A stretch of 64,000 bases of DNA from Dermacentor variabilis (GCF_050947875.1 NC_134568.1:216301648-216365647), one strand, 5' to 3'. Positions 11,698 to 22,067 are shown, counted from the stretch's first letter. Program-made: numbers and translations. Notes: generated by a model from the sequence alone, not told the origin.

Positions 11698-13080
11698 CCT
11701 ATTGGCCTCGAGCTCCAACACTGGAAAATCTGGCGCCACCGTCGGCGTGACGTGCTAGGAGGGATCACGTACGTGAACATAGCGGCCGCGTCGGCTGCTT
11801 CGGGCGCGCCGAAGCGAGCTGAAAACGAGTTTAAATTCCCTCGTACGCTGCGGTCCTCATTTAGTGGCGAAATTTTCCCACTTCGAGTGTCTCCGTTACA
11901 ACGCTTCAAAGCACTACAATAGGTAGTGGCTGCCTTTGAAGGCGCGCAACATATATGGTAGGCTACTGCTCGGTTCCGCAGGGCCGGACGCACGTACGGA
12001 GGCCGGTGTCAGCCTTATTCACACGTAGCCGCAGGACAAGAAGCTGCGTGAAGCTTGGCTCGCGAAACATAAAACCGGCAAACAGTCATCGGCTACAACT
12101 CGGGTATGCAGGAAGCACAGACGCGAAGAAGATTTCTGCTACGGCGCCCGGTCTGCGATGTTCTGAAAACGCGCACTGAGATGCTCGCCCGAGTCCGCTG
12201 CCCGACTAGTGTCATGACGGTTTGGTCTATGAACTTGTCGATGCTATAGATACTCGCAAGTTCAGCGGAGTGGAAAGGCAGCGGTAAGAAGCACATTTAA
12301 AAAAAGCATGGCATATGGTCAAGTTTGTGTTATGAATTAATGCACTGGATTACAAAAAAGGAGCAGCGGGAAATTGCACGCTGAGAACACCGATAAACCT
12401 ACAGTGCGACGCAACTCGAAAAATAATATTGAAAGGTCAAAGAATTTAGAAGAAAAAAAAGATTGAATCGTCGCGACGGGACATCGCAGGCGTCGAAGTC
12501 TCTACAATGAAATTATTTTTGAACAGCTATAATAGCGCCCACGCAACAATGGTTGCTTGTATACTGTCAAATGCTCATATTCTGCGGCCTAAAGCTCATG
12601 GCACGGTGCGAAAACGCGCGCGCGGAGAAAGCGAAACAGTGCGCGGACAAGCATGCAGACGCGCAGTCGGTCGCTGCATTGAGGCTTCTTTTTATTACGC
12701 TCCATTTAGTTATAAAAACACTATAAGAACATATTTCACATAGTTTGCTCTCAGCGTTTACCTACCTTTCACGCAAGAAGCCGGTTCGGGAGACTCCATC
12801 GCGGCGACCGCGCGCAGAGGCGTTCACTGTACGTATTCGGTAAGGAGATAGCGTCTGTAAACGATTGTGTGCTTTCAGTTTTCCCAAGGTTATTGTTTAG
12901 ACAGTAAAAAACTTCTCTCGTTTCGAAAGTACTTATAGAAATGTCCGGGAGAGCTCGCGCGTGGTGTTTTCAGTGAGCGCTGACAGCAAAACCTATGAGG
13001 AGCGCGCCGCATGATCCCTCATACTACGCCAGCGAGGCACTTCCGATAGATGGCGACTCCGTAACTCCTCGCCGCCAATA
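11698..13080 (+). repeat. 1.38-kb two-copy repeat (copy A) carrying a THAP remnant
   Basis: Matches 62162-63537 over its whole length with few substitutions and small indels. Homology stops abruptly at ATTGGC on the left and GCCAAT on the right, in both places, so it behaves like an element with a very short terminal inverted repeat. It contains a degraded THAP reading frame (11955-12166) and an 80-codon frame (12507-12743, MKLFLNSYNSAHATMVACIL...) that is also open in copy B. Flanking bases differ between copies and no convincing target duplication was found. Confidence 0.75.
11955..12166 (+). pseudogene. THAP zinc-finger domain remnant, copy A
   Basis: Starts MVGYCSVPQGRT, the N-terminus of a THAP (C2CH) DNA-binding domain, but the second cysteine (CxxPxC) is replaced by Gly. 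A frameshift shortly after scrambles the rest. The matching out-of-frame segment still encodes the basic/Trp core and the Cys-x2-His end seen in copy B. THAP domains occur in P-element and Kolobok transposases and in many cellular proteins. Here the domain lies on a two-copy repeat, which favours a transposase or captured-exon origin. Non-functional. Confidence 0.65.
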
Positions 13081-13083
13081 GCA

Positions 13084-13168
13084 GGTGAAGTCACGCCTCA
13101 TTTCGACGAGGCAGGGTGAGAGGGTCGGTTGAAATTCCTTTCGCCACGTGGTCTCAGACGCCAACCCT
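13084..13168 (+). repeat. Downstream copy of the ~80-bp LINE 5'-end repeat
   Basis: Counterpart of 11618-11697, lying 140 bases upstream of the gag start and so probably the 5' end of the I-type LINE. See 11618 for the shared words. Confidence 0.6.
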
Positions 13169-13307
13169 AACAGTGGATGCCCATTTTTTGCCGGTGGGTC
13201 CATTTTTTGCCTCTTTGCAAACTGTTTTCTGCGTGCCACGTAGAAAAGGTGCCAGCCCCTAACTCGCGCTGTAGGCCTAGGCCTCACGCGCACGACGGAG
13301 TGTAGGC

Positions 13308-14600
13308 ATGGCCTCCGGCTTAGCTATTGAAGGCATGGAGATCACCTCGGAGGAAGATATCGGATGGATGACAGCCATCACTCGCCGAAGGAGACGTGCA
13401 TTAGCCGCTGGCGGGAAATCCGTGGCTATAAAGGATACCAACCATGGCGGGAAAGGTAGTCGCCGCACGGCCACCTCGCAGAATGTGCTTAAGCGCGTCG
13501 CTACCGCCTCTAGGATCCCGATGCTACCGAGGGATCACATCAAGATAATTGTCCGCCCACGTGGCGACCTCGACGTTAAAAAGTTCAGCCTGGTACATCT
13601 CTCCAGAGCGCTGGCCATGGCGGCAGCCCTAGCGCCGGAAGGCACGAAGGAGGACACGTACTGTCCGAACGGCTGTCAAAACATTTTGGTGGTATCGACT
13701 CCGCGGGAAGAAAACGCGAGAGCGTACGCCAAGGTACGCAAGATCCATACGAGGGATGGACCCTTCGAAGTAGCGGCCTACACCGCAGCAGGAGAAGATA
13801 CATGCAAGGGTGTTGTTCGCGGTATCAACCTGGACATTAGCGACGCGGAACTGAAAACCCTTTTCGTCAATCACCGAAATCCAGGCCTCGTCGAGGTACG
13901 TCGGATCAAGCAAACTACAACGGTGGTGGTACTTTTTGAAGGACAAAGAGTGCCAAACCACGTTATTTGTGGTAACGTACTCATGCCCTGTAATCTCTAC
14001 CGACGACAGATAGATGTGTGCTACGGCTGTGGTGAAATCGGACATAGATCCGACGTGTGTCCCAATCCGGCAAGTGTTAGAAAGTGTAGGGGCTGCGGAA
14101 TCACTTCCCCACCTGAAGATCATCACTGTGATCCCAAGTGCGCTATTTGCGGTGGCGCACACCCAACTGGGGACCGAAAATGCAGTCGAAGATTCCAGGT
14201 GCTTTATATTGTGAGACAAAGGCGTCGAAGGCGCCAACGACAGCAAGCACGCTATACACAGGTGGCCGACGACATTGAAGACAGCGATGATTCCCAGCGC
14301 AAATGGGTCATGCAAGAAAATAACGCCAACTTGCGCTCTCGCACGAGAGGACGCTCCAGCTCACGAGGGCGCTCCCGCTCCAGGGGGCGTTCTCGATTCA
14401 GAGGACAACCCAGCTCTGGAGAATCTTCTGGTGTCGACCCGCAACCTCGAGTACCTGGGGCAAGATCGAGGTCCCGTTCACAGTCGACCCCAAGGGCAAC
14501 CTGGGCCGATCGAGTCAAAAACGGAGGCCTTGGGAAACCAGGACAACCGACAAAGGCAAGGTCTAGGAGTAGTAATGACAAGGGCACAGCCGGAACGTGA
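13308..14600 (+). CDS. Gag-like ORF1 protein of the I-type LINE (430 aa)
   Basis: A nucleic-acid-binding structural protein that would coat the LINE RNA. The start is chosen at ATGGCCTCCGGC. An N-terminal basic region (RRRRRALAAGG, about residues 25-35) precedes a gag-like RRM/core region (RPRGDLDVKKF, about 85-95). Three zinc knuckles follow: CYGCGEIGHRSDVC (about 238-251, CX2CX4HX4C), a CX2C...HHCDPKC variant (about 260-275), and CAICGGAHPTGDRKC (about 276-290). An Arg/Ser-rich tail (RSRGRSRSRGRSRF) lies around 345-375. Ends TWADRVKNGG..., but the usual C-terminal coiled coil is in another frame, so a frameshift near 14500-14590 truncates it. Otherwise open, which suggests a relatively young insertion. 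Confidence 0.8.
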   Translation: MASGLAIEGMEITSEEDIGWMTAITRRRRRALAAGGKSVAIKDTNHGGKGSRRTATSQNVLKRVATASRIPMLPRDHIKIIVRPRGDLDVKKFSLVHLSRALAMAAALAPEGTKEDTYCPNGCQNILVVSTPREENARAYAKVRKIHTRDGPFEVAAYTAAGEDTCKGVVRGINLDISDAELKTLFVNHRNPGLVEVRRIKQTTTVVVLFEGQRVPNHVICGNVLMPCNLYRRQIDVCYGCGEIGHRSDVCPNPASVRKCRGCGITSPPEDHHCDPKCAICGGAHPTGDRKCSRRFQVLYIVRQRRRRRQRQQARYTQVADDIEDSDDSQRKWVMQENNANLRSRTRGRSSSRGRSRSRGRSRFRGQPSSGESSGVDPQPRVPGARSRSRSQSTPRATWADRVKNGGLGKPGQPTKARSRSSNDKGTAGT

Positions 14601-15080
14601 GTCAAATCCCCGAATATTGGCATTAGAATCAGAAAATCGGAAATTAAGGCAAGAACTGTCTGAGCTCAGGGAGGCTTTCAAATCCTTTAAAGAAGGGTCC
14701 GAAACACCCCGTAGTCAGATGGAGACAACGGCTCCAAAACCCTTGGCCGGCAAACCTAAACGTAAAGCCCCCCACCCTGTTCCCATTAGCGAAACAGAGG
14801 AGAAAGATTTAGAAATCTCTGAGGAAGAGGAGATGGGAGAGAGTGAGGCACCCCCCAAACACAAAAAAGTCAGAATAGCCGCAAAGTTAGCAACAATAGA
14901 CAGGACTCTGGCGAAAATCATAGAGCTCATCACTAATCTAGATGCTCGAGTGGGTCAACTAGAAAGGCCCAAAGTTAAGGCAAAGGCAAGCGCAGCGGCT
15001 GCATCGGCAGTCCACGGAGGCACAAACGGTAGCCCGAGCGCGGACTCTAGGGGTTCGGGTAGTCAACCAATGGTATCACA
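14578..15080 (+). pseudogene. Out-of-frame C-terminal part of gag (coiled coil)
   Basis: In the frame one base off the main gag ORF, the sequence encodes a leucine-heptad segment (LALESENRKLRQELSELREA), then an acidic patch (ETEEKDLEISEEEEMGESEA), a basic patch and a second helix (LAKIIELITNLDARVGQLE). I-group gag proteins usually continue from the zinc knuckles and RS tail into such a coiled coil, so this is the displaced C-terminus. The upstream part of the same frame (14275-14577) overlaps the true gag frame and is probably chance. Programmed frameshifting is possible but unlikely: no slippery site or structure is evident. Confidence 0.6.
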
Positions 15081-15689
15081 ATGGCTTCACACGACAACAA
15101 TAACATTAAGATATGGCAGTGGAATTGTGCGAGTTTCCGAGGGCGCAAGGCTCCCCTGCAGCAGCTCATTAGATCGGCCAAAGTTAAGCCGCACGTTATT
15201 CTCTTACAGGAAACACTAGCTAAGGAGGATATCTCTCTACCGGGTTACAACTCCGAAACCTTGACCATTCCAGGGGGTCGGGGAAAAGCGACTTTGGTTC
15301 GAAAGGGTACCTCCTACGAAACTCACGAGCTTTCCAAGTACAAGGTTGGTTTAGAAGCACAAGTCATCGAACTCATCCTGAAGAACAAAAAAGCAGCTAA
15401 CGTGTATGTAGCTAACGTTTATAGCTCTCCGCAAGATAGGAAAAGGGATTTTAAGACCCTCTTGGGCCGCATTTCCAGTAAGGCAGATACAGCCCCACTC
15501 GTAGTGGCTGGGGACTTCAACGCTCCCAACAAAGAATGGGGCTATGGTCATCAGAGCGTCAAGGGTACTAATTTAGCAACCACGGCAAGTGAATTAAAAT
15601 TTGCTCTTATTACAGATGCTGACTTCCCCACGAGAACTGGTACCTCCACTACAAGAGATACCACACCGGATCTAACATTCCTTCGGTGA
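15081..15689 (+). pseudogene. AP-like endonuclease domain of the I-type LINE pol
   Basis: Nicks target DNA to prime reverse transcription. Starts at MASHDNNNIKIWQWNCASF (the WNC near the start of LINE AP endonucleases). It continues with HVILLQETLA (catalytic Glu), VYVANVYSSP, VVAGDFNAPNKEWGY (GDFNA motif) and TTRDTTPDLTFLR near the end. A TGA at 15687 replaces the expected Trp, since the following codons (IEGSWDNLQENLGRDH) continue the protein in the same frame. So a point nonsense mutation separates it from the RT. Confidence 0.85.
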
Positions 15690-17138
15690 ATTGAAGGCTC
15701 GTGGGACAATCTGCAGGAGAATTTGGGAAGGGATCATTACATAACTGAAGTCATCTTACAGACGCAACCACCACCACTAAGGAAATATGAGTACGTGGAC
15801 TGGGATTTCTTTCGTAAGTTGCGCAAGGAAACCAGCATAGATGACGAATCTTATGAGGAGCTTTTAGATCAACTGAAGGCAACGATTAAGAAAGCTACTA
15901 CAGCAATCTCAACAGAAATCGAAGTCCCAATAATGGACTCCAAGCTAGCTCACATGCTGGAAGCGAAAAATTCCCTTCTAACCAGATGGAAGAGCCACAG
16001 ACTTAATAGAAGACTTAGAGCCAAGATCGCCCAAGTTAATCGTGATATCAAAACATACGCGGCTCAACTTTCACGTCAACAATGGGACGAAACTTGCTCA
16101 GAAACAGACGGCAGATTGCGCCGAGGAGGCAAATGAAATCTATTGAAGAACCTACTTAATGAAAAGCTCTCCAGAAGTATTACAAACCTCGCCATAAACA
16201 GACTCGTCAATAAGCAGATAACTATAGGGCGGACAGCAAGACAGGTCGCAAACGATCTCGCACACATGTACCTGCCACTTAAAAATGAATATGAAAACGA
16301 AGAAGAAATAAGCGAACCTTACTCCGGAATATCGCAACCGGACTTGGACAGTGACTTCACTGCAGCTGAGATAAGGCGTGTACTCTTTAATTTAAATGGG
16401 AGATCTGCCCCGGGTCCGGATGGCATCACAAATAAACTTTTGCAAAACCTGGACGATGATGCCATAGACATAATCACGGTCAAAATTAATAGTCAATGGA
16501 GATCCGGCACTGTCCCACCGGAATGGAGGGAGGCCAAGGTGACGTTTATACCGAAACCCGGCAAACCACTAACAAAGGAGAACCTCAGGCCCATATCACT
16601 TACATCCTGTATTGACAAAGTAGCCGAACATGCTATTCATAACAGGATAATAGAACACATAGAAAACCAGGAGCTTTTCAGGCACAATCTCATAGGCTTT
16701 TGGAAGGCATTATCCACACAGGACGCCATGCTCATGATCAAACGGGCTATTATTGACGACCCTAGCAGGGACATAAAGGGCCTTCTGGGTCTGGATCTTA
16801 TCAAAGCATTTGATACGGTTGCACATAAACATATCCTACATGAAATCTCAACCTTGAACCTGGGAAGCAATTTTTACAATTATGTGAGGTCCTTTCTAGC
16901 TAATCGGACAGCTCGGGTCAAACTCGGTATAGTCACAGGCGGTCCATACAATTTAGGCAACAACGGCACACCACAAGGTTCAGTATTGTCCCCACTCCTC
17001 TTTAACATTGCCATGCACAGGCTCTCGGAGGAATTGTCCAAAATCCCAAGCTTTGGCACGTCATATACGCTGACGATATCACAGTGTGGGGTCCAAGGGG
17101 GTCACTCGCAGCACTAGAGCAGACACTACAGGCAGTGG
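15690..17138 (+). pseudogene. Reverse transcriptase domain of the I-type LINE pol
   Basis: Same frame as the endonuclease. A second stop (16134-16136) precedes the RT core. RT motifs in order: GRSAPGPDGITNKLL, EWREAKVTFIPKPGKP, LRPISLTSCIDKVAE, LLGLDLIKAFDTVAHKH (catalytic Asp), NNGTPQGSVLSPLLFNIAM. A one-base frameshift near 17060 puts the catalytic box (HVIYADDITVWGPRG) in the neighbouring frame, which stops at 17151. The YADD residues themselves are intact. The copy cannot make a full polymerase. Confidence 0.85.
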
Positions 17139-18752
17139 TAGACACCACATAATCCTTCCTTAAGGGCACCGGACTCAGGCTATCACATAGTAAATCTGAG
17201 CTGCTGCTCTTTAGACAGGGGAGGCAAGGTGTTAGACACCTTGCGCCTTTAGAAACTCTGCCAATTAAAATCACAAACAACACAGGACGGGTCATACCCA
17301 GAGTAGAGAAAATTAAAATTCTGGGTCTTTTCATTGAAGCAAGGAGCTGTAATGCTACGGCCCTGAACCGTCTCACAGGTCAGGCCAACAGTACTTTAAA
17401 GCTCCTGGGCAGGGTCTAAAATCGAAATGCAGGCCCCAAGGAGGACAATCTCATCAGACCATATTATGCATTTTTCATCAGTCATGTGACGTACATTGCA
17501 TCATACCTGAACTTGGGGAAAGGAGAGAAGGCTAAGCTAAACGCACTTATACGCTCCGGACTAAAAAGGACTCTAGGACTCCCGCACGGAACTAGTATCG
17601 AACTCCTCAACAAGGTAGGACTTCATAACGCTATAGATGAGCTCATTGAGGCACATTCGATGTCACAAATTGCAAGACTCTCCAACACTAAGCCAGGGTG
17701 CAAAATTCTAGATGAACTCGGAATACTGCCTCGAGGAGGAGGCGTCTCTAAGTTCAAAATACCTAAGGAGGTGAAGACACAATTAGTTGTAGACCCCCAT
17801 ACCTAGAAATATTCATCCTATCCACAACAAGGGCAGAAGGGACGCCAGGGCGAAATGCATTCTGGGTAAAGTGCACCAACAACAAAGCTCAGCTCTTTTT
17901 GTCGATGCAACTAGTTATGGATAGGGCAACCGCTACGCTATTGTCGTGGTCGATGAGAGCGGTAAATTAATAAGCGCGGCGTCACTAAGAACGAGCTACA
18001 TTCATGCCGCCGAAGAAGCAAGCACAGCACTTGCAATTACAATGAGGAGAAGCTCCACGATTTTCTCTGATTCCCGTACAGCTATTAGGAATTACTCAGT
18101 CGGCTTCGTCTCAATGGAATCACACAAGCTACTTATACACAGTATTAATACTCATAATTACGGTCGTAATTATGCTTATAGCTCACACCTAGTCTGGTTT
18201 CCGGCTTATCAGGGCCATTCGGTCAGCCCCAATGGCTGCAATCCTAACGAGCAAGCTCACTCTGCTGTGCGAGATCTCACATGCCGCGCATCAGATCAGG
18301 AACTGCTCCAGGATGACTGCGGCTCCTACAAAGACCCACTTACTACTTTAACGAGATCACCTCACACTATAGGGACGGCAGGAGGTTTTTTCCTCCCCCC
18401 CCCCCCCCCTATCAGAAGCTCAACCGAGCTCAGGCAGTCACATTAAGAATGATTCAAACTAAATTTTATCCCCACACCTATTGTGCTTAACAAAATTGAC
18501 CAGCATTTTCCCGCGGAATGTAAAAGTTGTGGACACACTCCGTGTCTATTTGATCATATGTTCTGACTCTGCCCGAACCAAAGGGCTTCGCATCTCAACA
18601 GTGAGGGGGACTGGAGTCGGCGCATATCCAGCGAAGTCCTCCAATATCAACTCCTGGCCGTCCGGAGAGCTCACGACATCGGGAAAGCCTTTGGCCCACC
18701 GGTGCCTACGTGCGCGGAGCCACCGACTTAGCCTGGGGGCTTGTGCCCTCGG
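17139..18752 (+). pseudogene. Thumb, RNase H and C-terminal zinc motif of the I-type LINE pol
   Basis: After the YADD box, several frames carry the thumb (LRLSHSKSELLLF, VEKIKILGLFIEA, SGLKRTLGLPHGTSIELL). The RNase H domain is readable from about 17890 to 18330 (IFSDSRTAIRNYSVG, SSHLVWFPAYQGHSVSPNG), with the expected acidic and His-bearing blocks. The C-terminal cysteine motif follows (CKSCGHTPCLFDHMF). A run of C at 18405-18418, stops and frameshifts interrupt it. The presence of RNase H supports placement in the I group. Confidence 0.75.
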
Positions 18753-18794
18753 ACCCTAGTTTCTCTGGGCTAAAATAAAGTTCTTGCCATGCCA

Positions 18795-18962
18795 TATAAA
18801 GCGAGATATAAGAAGGAAGAAGAAGCATGTGCTTGCTGCGGTAAAGCTAGGGAAACGATGGAGCATGTTTTATTGGAATGTGAAGACGTCTATCTAGCGG
18901 TCGATTTAGGCATCACTGGCCTCCTTGAAGCCCTTGGGTTCAAGAGCAGTGGAAAAGTATAA
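18795..18962 (+). pseudogene. C-terminal zinc knuckle of LINE copy 2
   Basis: Immediately right of the I-type LINE, the frame YKARYKKEEEACACCGKARE, then EHVLLECEDVYLAVDLGITG, matches the C-terminus of copy 1 (YRARYQEIDLVCKACGEEEE...). This shows that LINE copy 2 resumes here after the 7.9-kb insertion. It ends at a TAA at 18960-18962, followed by the 3' UTR and (ATCC)n tail. Confidence 0.8.
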
Positions 18963-19203
18963 ACATGTCCGCAATAGGGATTAGTAAGAGGTGATTGGAG
19001 GATTGGTGGAAGAAAAGTATGGAAACGGCAAAATAAAACGGAGACGTACAAAAGCAAAGTTCGCAATAGGGGATCAGAAAATTTGGTTGTGGGAGTTCAT
19101 CGTGTTTTTTTTTCTTGTTTAACCTTGGTAGGACATTAGACAGTATAATAGCAAGAGCTTGGTGGCGCAACCCACCGCCCCGTTCCAAAGGGGACGCTCA
19201 CAG

Positions 19204-19233
19204 CATCCATCCAATCATCCATCCATCCATTCA
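19204..19233 (+). repeat. (ATCC)n 3' tail of LINE copy 2
   Basis: Interrupted ATCC run after GTGGCGCAACCCACCGCCCC, the same 3' consensus as before the tail of copy 1. Marks the 3' end of LINE copy 2, 57 bases before the right TIR of the 11.6-kb element. Confidence 0.8.
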
Positions 19234-19289
19234 TAGCACCGCGTAGCCTAAAGTGTCACTCAAGGTCCCGAAGTGCACTCCGCGTAAGC

Positions 19290-19316
19290 GCACTTAACTT
19301 GCCCGCTTGACAGGGG
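19290..19316 (-). repeat. Right terminal inverted repeat of the 11.6-kb element
   Basis: Exact reverse complement of 7681-7707, followed by TA at 19317-19318. Confidence 0.9.
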
Positions 19317-19604
19317 TATAAATTGCGAACTGGAAGGCAGTCCCCTTTTAACGCACTTGTTTTTATCTTGAAAAGTAGCACCTGATTCGAGATATAATCG
19401 AATTCCAAAGCTCAATCGAGACCGAACGTGTACCGTTCGCATAGAAGACGCGCCATCCTGCTGGAACGTATTGCCTGACAGCATTTTAATGCTCACGCCG
19501 TCTGGAAGCATCAGTGCAATGCTGTTCTTGTGAACATTACAACGGTGCCAACAACAACTCTGGCCTCTGATATTTTTGTACACATTGTTAATAAACATTC
19601 GCAT

Positions 19605-20860
19605 CGCGTAGAGCAGGAGCGTAGCCGGGGGGGGGGGATTCTTATGTGGCTTCAGCCTCCCCCCACCCCGAAACTTTTTCGTGCTGTCATGCACCGCCGA
19701 CCAAAACAGCCCCCGTCACCGGAAATTATTCCGGATTTTCTCTTAGAATGTCCTTTTATGCTCGAAAAGACATTTCGGCGCGATCATTGCGAACTCTGGC
19801 TGGATTTAAGAGGAAGCTTTAGCTCGAGTGCTCCTATCTAAATACATGTAAAAGGAGAATTCGTTTTTCTCGGCAACCACTGCACCAAATTTGACGAGGT
19901 TTGTTGCATTTAAAAGACAAACTTAAAATCTAGCGACTGTTGGTTTCGAATTTTTGAGTTAGATTGTCAATTTTTTATTAAAAATTGGCAAAAATCGAAA
20001 ATTTTCAAAAAACGAAACTATCAAGTTTACAACTCTGTAACTTAACCACTAAAAATGATAATACAATTCTGTGAATTGCATCTAATAGTACATCTAAAGC
20101 GGACAAAATTGATATGTTACAAATGAATATAAAAAAATTTAATCATAGGGAAATACAACTTTTGCAAAACCGTTGTAACCAACGTAACAAATTCACGTAA
20201 GATGTAAAATGACATATTGAATTTGTCCGCTTTGAATGATCTAATGGATGCCGTTTACAGAACCGCGATATCGGTTTTTTATGCAGAGCTATGAATTTGG
20301 AAACTTCGTGCTTCTATTTTTTTCAAACGGTCAAATATTTGAAAATTGTTTTAAGAAAATTCAAGCCCTAAATCGAAATTCCGCTTCCAACAGTCACTAG
20401 AATTTAACTTTCTCTTTCAAATGCGACAAATTTCATCAAAATAGGTCCAGGGGTTATCTCATAAAAACATTTTTGCGTTTTACATGTATTTGAATAGGCC
20501 GCGTCGGAGTTGGGCCCGAGCTAAAGCTTCCTCTTAATGGCAGCGTCCATGCACCGAGAGTCGCATAAAGCAAGGAGCCCCATCCAAGCACAAAGTTTCA
20601 AGGGCGTTCCGATGGCGAGCTGGCTCGTTGAGGCATCTCGCGGAGGCCGCGGAATCTACGGAGCGCATGGCCCGGATTTCAATTCGTGTTCAATTCTGAA
20701 ACTTTGTGGGTATAATGTTCTTGTAAACTTTTGATGTGACAGCTGCATTGACATTTCCAAAGTCATGCTTTAATTAGATTTTCAATTCCGGGACTTTGTG
20801 GGTTTAATGTTGTTATAAACATTTGACGCCAAAGGTGCATTGATTTTCTAAAGTCGGACC
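19605..20860 (+). repeat. G-tract-headed dispersed repeat, split by a MITE
   Basis: Begins GAGCGTAGCC then a run of G, an inverted C-rich word (CCTCCCCCCACCCCGAAACTT), and runs to 19805. After the MITE it resumes at 20538 (TGGCAGCGTCCATGCACC...). Removing the MITE and one TTAA gives a continuous GGCTGGATTTAATGGC junction. The right part has two imperfect direct repeats of about 73 bases (20690-20763 and 20786-20858, both with AATT, CTTTGTGGGT and CATTGA). Other G-run heads at 53502 and 55086 may be relatives. Family unknown to me. Confidence 0.45.
19806..20537 (+). mobile_element. TTAA-flanked MITE, copy 1
   Basis: The ends are TTAAGAGGAAGCTTTAGCTC and its complement (GAGCTAAAGCTTCCTCTTAA), so the terminus is GAGGAAGC next to a TTAA target on each side. 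Non-coding, AT-rich, about 732 bases. A near-identical inverted copy is at 41772-42503 and a diverged copy at 40547-41257. TTAA targets are used by piggyBac and Kolobok; the purine-purine terminus (GA) fits Kolobok better than piggyBac (CC). Confidence 0.85.
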
Positions 20861-22063
20861 ATACAACGCATTTATGTTTTTATCGTACCACACAACCAGA
20901 GAAACCAAATCAACACGCTATCAGACAAGTTGACTAAAGTGTACTACCGTAGTGAAATGGTACTACTCTAAAGTTTACAAAGCACGCAGCGAGGTCTGAT
21001 GAGACCAAGCGTTGCGGTGGTTCATTCGTGCCGTCATGTCACAGAAAAGAATATCATTTCTTTTTCACCTGCGCCAAAGCATCCATGTGAAGACACTAAA
21101 TCCAGCAAAGGTAACTACGTTCTTATTTATTTTTCTGCTTTGACTTTCATTCGCGAGGACGCATTCAGTCTCTACAATTTTCTTGTTCTCGCTACCCGCA
21201 GGCTGCCAGAGCCTGCCAGAACCAGCCAGAGCGCATGCGTTTCTCTCGCGTGGCCCCGATCACCGCGCGGCGCACTTCGTTGCGCATTTGTTTTTTCTCT
21301 GGCCGAGTGGATTTTCGCCTGCCAGAGCTTTGGACACTTTCTGGATAGCAGACGAGTAAAAGAAACAATGGTCCCTCGCCGCCAACACTGTGGGGACTCG
21401 ACGGATTGCAACGCGTTCGCTTGAGCGCAACCTCTCCGGAAAGTCTTGGCTCGCCGGTGTGGGACGCCGGGCAGTATGCCTAGGGTTCTCTATGGACCAA
21501 GCGTCTCCCGTTTTCCTCGATATTCCATCGGTATATAGGTGCCCAAAGTAGGCATTCAATTGTGTTAAACATGCATTTCCTTCGCGTTTTTTTTTTCATA
21601 ATGCTGCCCCCGCCCCACAAAAGAAAAAGAAAAGACATAGTCGCATGATGAAAGTGGGATTTTGTTACTTCTTTTGCGGAAAGTAATGGTCCACGCGACG
21701 CTTCAGTTGCTGGATACTCTTATTATATTTTTGCAAATGCGAGTGTGGACACTCCAGGCGCATTCCTGCCATCGCCGTCTCCTCATGTTCCGCATAAAGT
21801 CGAAGGCGATAACATTGTGACCGCGCGCCGCATGTGGCTCAGTACGATGGTGGCTCAGTCTTGTGTGCGCAAGGGAGAAAAGCGGCGCGGAAGCGCGGCG
21901 CCTTCCGTCGTGCGCGATTATCAGGGGGAGTGGAGGGAGGAAGAGTGGGCCTTACGATACTGTGATCTGTGAATTTGTGATTTCGCAATACGTTTACTTG
22001 CCTTGTTTGACGCATTATATACAGAGACTTTCTCGTACGTAGATCTATTGGAGACTTATACGC
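20861..22063. other. No recognisable feature
   Basis: Mixed GC spacer. A 141-codon + frame (20999-21424) and a 99-codon minus frame overlap and resemble nothing I know. No repeat ends were seen. Confidence 0.4.
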
Positions 22064-22067
22064 ATAT

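Larger units (their letters stand above)
13084..18794 (+). mobile_element. I-superfamily LINE, near full length, two ORFs, decayed
   Basis: Order: 5' UTR, gag with zinc knuckles (13308), then pol with AP-type endonuclease, RT, RNase H and a C-terminal Cys/His motif, and a 3' end at AAATAAAGTTCTTGCCATGCC. An RNase H domain in a two-ORF APE-type LINE is typical of the I group. It lies inside LINE copy 2; the flanks share an imperfect direct repeat starting TATAAAGCGAGA (10873 and 18795), which would include the upstream 10902-13083 segment in the same insertion. Premature stops and frameshifts break pol at four or more places. Confidence 0.85.
9668..19235 (+). mobile_element. LINE copy 2, same family as copy 1, split into three parts
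   Basis: The copy starts, 5'-truncated, exactly where the (ATCC)n tail of copy 1 stops, and ends with its own (ATCC)n tail. Its sequence is interrupted at 10440-10694 by a SINE and at about 10902-18794 by a 7.9-kb insertion, so the LINE occupies 9668-10439, 10707-10901 and 18795-19235. Continuity is shown by matching junctions: a 12-bp duplication around the SINE, and an imperfect 29-32-bp duplication starting TATAAAGCGAGA at 10873 and 18795. The head-to-tail order of two copies could reflect insertion at the tail or a tandem event. Confidence 0.75.
7681..19316. mobile_element. 11.6-kb TIR-bounded DNA element with nested insertions
   Basis: The two ends are perfect 27-bp inverted repeats (7681-7707 and 19290-19316) beginning CCCCTGTCAAGCGGGCAAGT. 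Each is flanked directly by TA (7679-7680 and 19317-19318), as for a transposon that duplicates a TA target. Beyond the perfect part the arms keep imperfect similarity (GTGCACTCCG-type words). Only about 500 bases on the left and 80 on the right look like original element; the rest is younger insertions (two LINE copies, a SINE, an I-type LINE). No transposase was found, so it was probably non-autonomous. The superfamily is not established: TA target use suggests Tc1/mariner-like, but the terminus is unusual. Confidence 0.75.

Noticed and set aside
13629..14315. 228-codon minus-strand ORF
   Set aside because: Antisense shadow of the gag ORF with its zinc knuckles.
14275..14577. Alternative frame upstream of the gag coiled coil
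   Set aside because: Overlaps the true gag zinc-knuckle/RS frame; only the part after about 14578 looks like gag.
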